Made by a program: the position numbers and the translations under genes. A DNA stretch of 11,943 bases from DATKZH01 sp964475955. GTDB taxonomy: Bacteria; Planctomycetota; Planctomycetia; Pirellulales; Thermoguttaceae. The notes below the pieces were generated by a model. That model saw only the letters and a list, made by a program, of their open reading frames with translations. It searched no databases and was not told the origin of the DNA. Every line of letters begins with the position of its first letter. Position 1 is the first letter of the stretch. The stretch spans positions 1-11,943 of the forward strand of contig CAYYZY010000228.1 of NCBI GenBank assembly GCA_964475955.1, read 5' to 3'. Positions 6,757 to 11,943 of this stretch are shown here, in pieces.

Positions 6757-8130
6757 ATGCCCCTTCCATCATACTCGCCGCGGTTTGCCCGCTGTGCTCT
6801 CGTGGCCGGCCTCCTCCTGGTCGCCCGCGCCGTCCGCCCGGCCGAACCGGTGCAATCCGACGACCCGGCCCGGCGCCGGGCCGTGCGGCGCACGGCGGCG
6901 GTCGAGGTGTTCGAGCGGTGGAAGGACTCGGTCGTCTATGTGACCGGGCCGGTCGTGCCCAACGGCGAGTCGAAGCTGGCCGAGTTCTTCGAGCTGCCCG
7001 ACGCCAAGCAAGAGCAGAGCGTGGGCACCGGGTTCGTGGTGCACGCCTCGGGCTACGTGGTGACCAACGCCCACGCCGCGGGCCGGGTGATCGCCCACGA
7101 GGTGGTCCTCTCCGACGGCACGAAGTGCCCCGCGGAACTGGTCGCCTCGATCCGCGCCGAGGACCTGGCCCTGCTGAAGATCGAGCCCAAGCGGCCGCTT
7201 CGCGCCGTGCGCCTCGCCCCGGCGGGCGACCTGATGATCGGCGAGACGGTGATCGTGATCGCCAACCCGCACGGGCTGATTTCGACGTGCACGAAAGGGA
7301 TCGTCAGCGCGGTCGGCCGCCAGACGAACCTGCTGGACGTCGAAGGCGTCACGCTCCGCGACATGATCCAGACCGACGCGGGCATCAACCCCGGCAGCTC
7401 CGGCGGCCCCTGGTTCAACGTGCTGGGAGAGGTGATCGGCCTGACCGCCTCGATGAAACGCGACTCGCAGAACATCGGCTTCGGCATTTCGGTGGCCTCG
7501 CTCCGGCGCCTGCTGCCCGAAATGCTCGACGTCGAGCGCCGCTACGGCTTCCGCACCGGGCTGACGGTCGCCGCCGACGGGCCCTGCCGCGTCGCGACCG
7601 TCGAGCCCGATTCACCCGCCGAGGGGGCCGGCATCCGCGCCGACGACCGCCTCCTCCGCCTGGCCGGCGAGCCGATCGGCTCGGTGGCCGACTACCACCT
7701 CGCCCTCATCGGGCGCAAGCCGGGGGAGACGATCCCGGTCGAGCTAAAGCGCGGCGAGAAGCGCGTGACCGCTTCCCTGGTGCTCGCCGAGCGCGCGGCG
7801 CCCGAGGCCGCCGCGCTAGTGCGCGAAAAGCTCGGCCTGGAGGTCGTGCCGCTTGAGGGTGAAAAGGTCAAGGCGATGGGGCTCCGGGTGCGTCGCGGCG
7901 TGGAGATCACGGCCGTCGATGCCGACTACTACCCCGCGGTGGAGCACCCGCCGGAGCCGGGCGACGTGCTCGCCCGGATCGAGCACGTCCGTCCCCGCGA
8001 CCTCGACCACCTGGCGCGCGTCCTCGCCCGCATCGAGCCGGGCGAGCGCATCTCGATGGTCGTGCTCCGCCGCCGCGACGACACGTCGACGCGGATCGAC
8101 GTCAAGTTCGTCGTGCCCGAGCCGAATTAG
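6757..8130 (+). CDS. HtrA/DegP-like trypsin-like serine protease with two PDZ-type domains
   Basis: A 457-residue exported quality-control protease, expected in the periplasm. Residues 1-29 form a signal peptide (CALVAGLLLVARAV, cleavage near RPA-E). The protease domain (~50-255) has the full triad: His106 in TNAHAA, Asp136 in AEDLALL, and Ser215 in NPGSSGGP. The latter is a variant of the usual GNSGG, with Ser in place of Asn before the nucleophile. PDZ1 lies at ~264-343 (VATVEPDSPAEGAGIRADDRLL). A more divergent second PDZ-like domain covers ~355-452 (GVEITAVDADYYPA, PGDVLARI). This matches the DegP/DegQ plan of protease plus two PDZ domains. The frame opens upstream at 6595, but the ATG at 6757 gives a clean signal peptide; its SD (GGCGGA) is weak. 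The GH5 gene follows after 60 bases with no terminator visible, so the two may be co-transcribed. Confidence 0.93.
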   Translation: MPLPSYSPRFARCALVAGLLLVARAVRPAEPVQSDDPARRRAVRRTAAVEVFERWKDSVVYVTGPVVPNGESKLAEFFELPDAKQEQSVGTGFVVHASGYVVTNAHAAGRVIAHEVVLSDGTKCPAELVASIRAEDLALLKIEPKRPLRAVRLAPAGDLMIGETVIVIANPHGLISTCTKGIVSAVGRQTNLLDVEGVTLRDMIQTDAGINPGSSGGPWFNVLGEVIGLTASMKRDSQNIGFGISVASLRRLLPEMLDVERRYGFRTGLTVAADGPCRVATVEPDSPAEGAGIRADDRLLRLAGEPIGSVADYHLALIGRKPGETIPVELKRGEKRVTASLVLAERAAPEAAALVREKLGLEVVPLEGEKVKAMGLRVRRGVEITAVDADYYPAVEHPPEPGDVLARIEHVRPRDLDHLARVLARIEPGERISMVVLRRRDDTSTRIDVKFVVPEPN

Positions 8131-8190
8131 CCCGCCCGCCTATCACGCCAAACGAACCACGAAACCCTTGCCACGAACGAGGAGACGGCC

Positions 8191-9339
8191 ATGCACGACG
8201 CGACCAATCGACGGGGTTTTCTCACGACCGCCAGCGTTTCGGCGGCTGCGATGGCCGCCGGTCGCATGCCCGTAGCGGGGCAAGAGCGACCGCAGCCCGC
8301 CCAGACGGCGATCCCGCGGTGGCGAGGCTTCAACCTGCTCAACTTCTTTCAGGCCTTCAGCCGGGGCGAGCGGAGCGACCTGACGATCGAGGAGGACGAC
8401 TGCCGCTGGATCCGCGACTGGGGGTTCGACTTCATCCGCATCCCCATGGACTACTGGCTGTGGGTCGACTCCGACTGGCGCACCACGCGCAAGCTCCGCC
8501 CCGACGACGTGCTGAAGATCAACGAGAGCACCCTGGAGCAGGTCGACCGCACCGTCGACCTGGGCAGGCGCTACGGGCTGCACGTGAGCCTCAACTTCCA
8601 CCGCGCGCCCGGCTGGTGCATCAACGACCGCGATCGCGAGCCGTTTTCGCTCTGGACCGACCGGCGGGCGGAAGACGCCTTCGTGTTCCACTGGGAACTG
8701 TTCGCCAAGCGGTACCGGGGCGTCGCGCCGGCCGACCTCAGCTTCAACCTGATCAACGAGGCGCCGCGGCCCCGCGAGGGGTTCATGTCGCGCGACGACT
8801 ACTGCCGCGTGATGACCCGCGCCACCGAGGCGATCCGCGCGGTCCGCCCGGACCGCCTGGTGATCGTCGACGGGCTGAGCGTGGGGAACGAGCCGGTCGA
8901 GGGGATGATCCCGACCAAGGTCGCGCAGAGCGTTCACGCCTACTGGCCGGGCCAGATCAGCCACTACCACGCCCCGTGGGTCGACCGCAACCTGAGCTTC
9001 CCCAAGCCGACCTGGCCCTTGCGCAAGAAGGACGGCTCGGTCCGAATCGGCCGCCGCGAGCTGGAAGCGCACTACGCCCCGTGGGCCGAGCTGGCGAGGA
9101 AGGGGATCGGCATCCACTGCGGCGAGGCGGGCTGCTACAACAAGACGCCGTACGACGTCTTCACCGCCTGGCTGACCGACGTGCTGGAGATCCTCACCGG
9201 CCACGGCATCGGCTACGCCCTGTGGAACTTCCGCGGCTCGTTCGGCGTCCTCGACTCCGGCCGCCAGGACGTCGCCTACGAAGACTGGCACGGCCACAAG
9301 CTCGACCGCAAACTGCTCGAACTGTTGCAGCAGTACTGA
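8191..9339 (+). CDS. Tat-exported glycoside hydrolase family 5 (cellulase-like) enzyme
   Basis: A 382-residue (beta/alpha)8 glycosidase of the GH5 type, which acts on beta-linked glycans by a retaining mechanism. The N-terminus carries a twin-arginine signal (NRRGFLTTAS, then a weakly hydrophobic Ala-rich stretch), so the enzyme is probably exported folded, with cleavage near residues 30-40. Catalytic landmarks are the RIPMDYW block (~83-89), HVSLNFHRAPG (~131-141), the acid/base Glu190 in FNLINEAPRP, and the nucleophile Glu312 in GIHCGEAGCY. The GYALWNFRGSFG block (~341-352) supplies the usual substrate-stacking Trp. No carbohydrate-binding or dockerin module is attached. Substrate (cellulose, mannan, xyloglucan or other) and subfamily cannot be read from the sequence. 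The start has GGAG at 8181-8184, six bases before ATG. The four palindromic repeats lie downstream. Confidence 0.9.
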   Translation: MHDATNRRGFLTTASVSAAAMAAGRMPVAGQERPQPAQTAIPRWRGFNLLNFFQAFSRGERSDLTIEEDDCRWIRDWGFDFIRIPMDYWLWVDSDWRTTRKLRPDDVLKINESTLEQVDRTVDLGRRYGLHVSLNFHRAPGWCINDRDREPFSLWTDRRAEDAFVFHWELFAKRYRGVAPADLSFNLINEAPRPREGFMSRDDYCRVMTRATEAIRAVRPDRLVIVDGLSVGNEPVEGMIPTKVAQSVHAYWPGQISHYHAPWVDRNLSFPKPTWPLRKKDGSVRIGRRELEAHYAPWAELARKGIGIHCGEAGCYNKTPYDVFTAWLTDVLEILTGHGIGYALWNFRGSFGVLDSGRQDVAYEDWHGHKLDRKLLELLQQY

Positions 9340-9367
9340 GCGGACCGACGGCGTCGCACCCAGCCGG

Positions 9368-9394
9368 GCAGGACGGGATACCGTTCCGTTTTAC
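9368..9394. repeat. Palindromic repeat, pair 1, copy A
   Basis: A 27-base unit that aligns with copy B (9410-9436) at 21 of 27 positions in the same orientation. Its arms (9368-9380 and 9382-9394) pair mainly with the help of G-U wobbles, with two mismatches. Confidence 0.6.
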
Positions 9395-9409
9395 AGACCG
9401 CGCAACCAG

Positions 9410-9436
9410 GTAGGACGGAATGGCATTCCGTCTTAC
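9410..9436. repeat. Palindromic repeat, pair 1, copy B
   Basis: Thirteen-base arms (9410-9422 and 9424-9436) flank a single central base. Twelve of the thirteen pairs are Watson-Crick and the other is G-T. The core is GACGGAATG / CATTCCGTC. It is 42 bases from copy A, start to start. Confidence 0.7.
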
Positions 9437-9515
9437 GAACGTCGGGGATGCAAGGACCACACGACACGCATCGTGCCGTACATCACCATGCGCGATTCGG
9501 CGACTCCCACTGTCG

Positions 9516-9537
9516 GGAATGCCCTCCGCGGCGTTCC
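9516..9537. repeat. Palindromic repeat, pair 2, copy C
   Basis: GGAATGCC (9516-9523) pairs with GGCGTTCC (9530-9537) around a 6-base loop, with one G-T wobble. Its reverse complement with flanks (9511-9540) matches copy D at about 23 of 30 positions. Confidence 0.55.
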
Positions 9538-9556
9538 GCCGTGACGCGCCGATTCC

Positions 9557-9578
9557 GGAACGGCACAGAGGCCGTTCC
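9557..9578. repeat. Palindromic repeat, pair 2, copy D
   Basis: GGAACGGC (9557-9564) and GCCGTTCC (9571-9578) form a perfect 8-bp inverted repeat around the 6-base loop ACAGAG, followed by CTACA. It is the inverted relative of copy C and shares the GGAAYGSC arm core with B and C. Confidence 0.65.
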
Positions 9579-9650
9579 CTACAATCGCATCCGCCGCGCC
9601 GCGGTATCGCGCACGGTCATTTAGGGTGTGCGGCACTTCGACGTAGGTTT

Positions 9651-11561
9651 TCAACGGGCCAGGAGCCTTTGACGGTACTCCGGCTCCAGCCCGGCGGTTT
9701 GGCGGGCGGATTCGATGGCGCGATCGAGTTGGGGGCCGCCTTGGAGGATGGTGTTGTTTTCCAGGCGGATGCGGGCTTCGACCGTGTCGTTGTAGCGGAC
9801 GACCGGGACATCCGGGGCGACTTGCAGCACGTTGTCGCGGACGACGTTCTTCCAGCCCTTGTGGAAACGCAGGGGCGAACGGTCGATGCCGTAGATCACG
9901 TTGCCCTCGATCGTGAAGCGGCCCGTCCCCTGGTCGAGGAACATGCCGTTGCTCTCGGCGCGGCCGGCGTTGCGGCGCACGTCGTGGATCAGGTTGCCGC
10001 GCAGGGCCGAGTCGGGCTGTATGCCGAGCGTATAGATGCCGCCGCCGTCGGAGAGGGTCTGCATCACGTGGTGGATGTGGTTGTCGGCGACGAGGTTCTC
10101 CCGGGCGGGCGTCGGGCGGGGCTCGGGACGCGACCGGGGGTTCCACCACATCCAACCGACCGACACGCCCGTGTACGGATGGTGCGCGATCTCGTTGTGC
10201 GCGATCGTCGTCCCGCCGGCCAGGCCGACCCACACGCCCACGGCGCCGAACAGCTCGCGGCCGCACTCGCGCACCACGCTGTTGGCCAGCACGTTGCCGC
10301 AGGCGGCCTGTTCGGGCGCGGCCTCCCACCAGGCCTTCTCGCCGATCATGCGCGCCTTGCCTTCGCCGATCATCACGCCGTTGCCGCCCGTGTCGGTGAC
10401 GATGGAGCCGACCACCCGGCAATCCCGGCAGCCGCGCCCCAGCCACAGGCCCGAAGCGCCGACGTGCTCGACGCGCCCTTCCTCGAAGCTGCACGCGCGG
10501 GCCAGGTCGAACTGGACGGCGGCCGGGTCGGCCTCTTCGTGGCTCTTGCCGGCCTCGGCGGTGCCGAGCGTCCAGTAGGTGCAGGCCTGGCGGCCCCAGT
10601 AGACGCCCCCCGGCGGCGACCACGCGGCGTGTTCGAAGGCGAGGCCCACGAAGTGGAGGTTGCGCACCGGCCGGTTCGCGTCGACGTCGCCGCGGACCAC
10701 GATCAACTGCCGGGCGACCGGGGCCACGGCCTCTACGCCCTCGATCTCCTCGCCGGCCTGGGGCCGGTAGCGGAGCACGCCCTTCTTGGTGCCGAGGAAC
10801 CACTCGCCGGGCGCGTCGAGCATGTCGGCCGAGTTTTCCAGGTAGTACCGCGGCTGCTTTTCGAACCAGTCCATCACGGTCCACCGCCCGGGGCCGCCCA
10901 CCTGGTGTTCGACGGTGAGCGTGCGGGTCTGTTCGTCGATCGACCGGACGGGCACGCGGCTGATCGACCAGTCGTGGAGGAAGACTAGCTCGACGTGCTT
11001 CAGGCCGCGGACCTGCCGGAGGTCGCCTTCGGCGTATTGGAAGTTGGTGCGGCGGTCTTCGCCGACCTTCTCCACGCGGAGGTAGCCGCTGTTGGGGTGG
11101 CGCGCCCGGGTGGCACGGCGGCCGTTGACGAACAGCTCGCGGAAGGTCCACCGGCCTTGTTTCGCTTCGGGGACTTGGGCGGCCCAGGTGCCGTCGTCCT
11201 GGGCCTTCCACCCGCGGATGACGCGTCCGCCGCTGATCACGGGCTTCTCGTCGCCGTAGGCGGCGTAGGTGACGCGGAACCGGTCGGTTCCGCCATCGCC
11301 GGGGCCGAAGACGACCGGCTCGGTGACGCGGTACGTGCCGCCGCGCACGTACACGGTGACGTCCTCCCGCAGCCCCTCGGCGACCAGCGGACGCACCGCG
11401 TCGCGCGCCCGGGCCAGCGTGGCGAACGGCTGCTCGAGGGTGCCGGGGTGGGCGTCGTCGCCGCCGGGCGCGACGTAGAACTCGGCGGCCCGGGCCGCGC
11501 AGGCCGCGAGACAGACGATCGCGGCGGTGAGAACGGGAATCGGGCGGATGGTGCGATTCAT
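9651..11561 (-). CDS. Secreted right-handed parallel beta-helix protein, possible glycosidase
   Basis: A 636-residue exported protein. A signal peptide (~1-26, PVLTAAIVCLAACAARA) leads into FYVAPGGDDAHPGT and ATLARARDAVR, the usual opening of secreted beta-helix carbohydrate enzymes, then VYVRGGTYRVTEP. A beta-sandwich-like middle (~110-290; ELFVNGRRATRARHP) precedes repeated short strands of the helix (~295-605), with many NxI/NxV turns such as HNEIAHH, DNHIHHV, GNLIHD, EGNVIY and ENNTIL. Conserved acidic stretches SDGGGIYTLG (Asp505) and MFLDQGTG (Asp543) lie on the helix and are candidates for the active site. The architecture recalls families such as GH141, but I cannot assign a family or substrate. 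I chose the ATG at 11561 rather than 11594 because it begins the signal peptide and has GGAGAG upstream. It converges on the GH5 gene across a repeat-bearing gap. Confidence 0.85.
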   Translation of the reverse strand: MNRTIRPIPVLTAAIVCLAACAARAAEFYVAPGGDDAHPGTLEQPFATLARARDAVRPLVAEGLREDVTVYVRGGTYRVTEPVVFGPGDGGTDRFRVTYAAYGDEKPVISGGRVIRGWKAQDDGTWAAQVPEAKQGRWTFRELFVNGRRATRARHPNSGYLRVEKVGEDRRTNFQYAEGDLRQVRGLKHVELVFLHDWSISRVPVRSIDEQTRTLTVEHQVGGPGRWTVMDWFEKQPRYYLENSADMLDAPGEWFLGTKKGVLRYRPQAGEEIEGVEAVAPVARQLIVVRGDVDANRPVRNLHFVGLAFEHAAWSPPGGVYWGRQACTYWTLGTAEAGKSHEEADPAAVQFDLARACSFEEGRVEHVGASGLWLGRGCRDCRVVGSIVTDTGGNGVMIGEGKARMIGEKAWWEAAPEQAACGNVLANSVVRECGRELFGAVGVWVGLAGGTTIAHNEIAHHPYTGVSVGWMWWNPRSRPEPRPTPARENLVADNHIHHVMQTLSDGGGIYTLGIQPDSALRGNLIHDVRRNAGRAESNGMFLDQGTGRFTIEGNVIYGIDRSPLRFHKGWKNVVRDNVLQVAPDVPVVRYNDTVEARIRLENNTILQGGPQLDRAIESARQTAGLEPEYRQRLLAR

Positions 11562-11597
11562 GGGGGTCTCTCCGGGTGGTTTGCAAATGAACAAGCC

Positions 11598-11897
11598 TCA
11601 CGTGCTGCGGTGCATTCGATACACCAACGTCAGTAGCCACAACAGACTAGACATAAGCCATAGCCAACATGCTACGAACTCGAAATTCACTCTCCACCAT
11701 TCCGCGTACTCGGCTTTGAGCGTCGCCTCCGTTAGTCTCCTTTCTTCTTCACGGATCCGTTCGGGATCAACCTCAACGCGTTCCGGCGTACCGTCATACG
11801 GTTCTCCAATCTGGAGCCTGTATTCGAGGTGAGGCGCGCGATTCTCGTGTTGTCGAATACTCCACTCGGTAAGCGAATAGCCCCATACCCCAGCCAT
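11598..11897 (-). CDS. Putative small single-span membrane protein, unknown
   Basis: A 99-codon frame bounded upstream by an in-frame TAA directly next to the ATG. The first ~40 residues are polar, ~41-64 are strongly charged and probably helical (DPERIREEERRLTEATL), and ~74-93 form a Trp/Leu-rich hydrophobic segment (VACWLWLMSSLLWLLTLVY) followed by a basic tail (RMHR), so one membrane span with the C-terminus inside is likely. No family is recognised. Base composition is near 50% G+C and AGA/AGG/AAA-type codons are used, unlike every other gene here, suggesting transfer. No clear Shine-Dalgarno sequence precedes ATG, which lowers confidence. It lies 36 bases upstream of the beta-helix gene on the same strand. 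Confidence 0.5.
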   Translation of the reverse strand: MAGVWGYSLTEWSIRQHENRAPHLEYRLQIGEPYDGTPERVEVDPERIREEERRLTEATLKAEYAEWWRVNFEFVACWLWLMSSLLWLLTLVYRMHRST

Positions 11898-11943
11898 TTA
11901 TAGCCAGCAGTGCTAGCAGCGCGGGTGCGGGTATAGGCAATGT

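Larger units (their letters stand above)
9340..9650. other. Convergent intergenic region with clustered palindromes
   Basis: This 311-base gap between the converging GH5 and beta-helix genes holds no supportable gene. Most of its structure is four short hairpin repeats (9368-9394, 9410-9436, 9516-9537, 9557-9578), listed separately. They sit where both upstream transcripts should end, so they could act as bidirectional terminators or 3' stabilisers; no T-rich tail of classical type follows any of them except TTTT at 9389-9392. Confidence 0.6.

Noticed and set aside
8131..8190. A separate promoter for the GH5 gene
   Set aside because: The 60-base gap shows no hexamer pair with proper spacing and no terminator for the preceding gene; transcription from the htrA side is the simpler reading.
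9368..9578. A CRISPR array
   Set aside because: Only two copies of each repeat type, imperfect and with different orientation and spacing, and no cas gene. A dispersed palindromic repeat family fits better.
9420..10988. A 522-codon + strand frame, and the 735-codon minus frame at 9433-11640, over the beta-helix gene
   Set aside because: Both are shadows of the 636-residue secreted protein. They start within the palindromic repeats or the low-GC flank and encode Arg/Gly/Ala-rich sequence without domains.

Overview
The window is GC-rich bacterial DNA with strong G/C preference at third codon positions. It drops to roughly half GC only in the last ~340 bases. Several things suggest the Planctomycetota, probably a Pirellulales-like lineage: single genes in alternating orientation with long 5' leaders, an SH3-repeat secreted protein with a planctomycete-type C-terminal module, a small secreted protein with a phenylalanine/tryptophan-rich core, a Tat-exported GH5 enzyme, and a large secreted beta-helix protein. 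This assignment is inference from gene style; there is no rRNA or marker gene that settles it.

Layout, left to right. (1) The 3' half of carB (+) enters from the left edge. (2) A 724-base gene-free stretch follows. It contains the most interesting object of the window: a TTGACG-17-TATTCT promoter preceded by two A-tracts, about 290 bases rich in stable hairpins with no credible reading frame, and a textbook intrinsic terminator with seven T. I read this as an unassigned structured non-coding RNA. (3) A secreted multi-SH3 protein (-) is divergent from (4) a small secreted protein of unknown function (+), which is followed by (5) a two-CBS-domain protein (+). (6) A membrane-bound HAMP/SpoIIE-type (RsbU-like) serine phosphatase (-) is transcribed divergently from (7) an HtrA/DegP-like periplasmic protease (+). 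Both have a TATACT -10 hexamer about 90 bases upstream of their start codons. (8) A Tat-signal GH5 glycosidase (+) lies 60 bases after the protease. (9) A 311-base convergent gap carries four short palindromic repeats in two related pairs. (10) A secreted right-handed beta-helix protein (-), possibly a polysaccharide-active enzyme, comes next. (11) The window ends in a low-GC patch holding a 99-codon putative membrane-protein gene (-).

No single pathway unites the genes. The recognisable themes are pyrimidine/arginine biosynthesis (carB), cell-envelope proteins (SH3 protein, HtrA), signalling (CBS protein, phosphatase) and extracytoplasmic carbohydrate processing (GH5 and the beta-helix protein). 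No IS element, tRNA, rRNA or CRISPR array was found.
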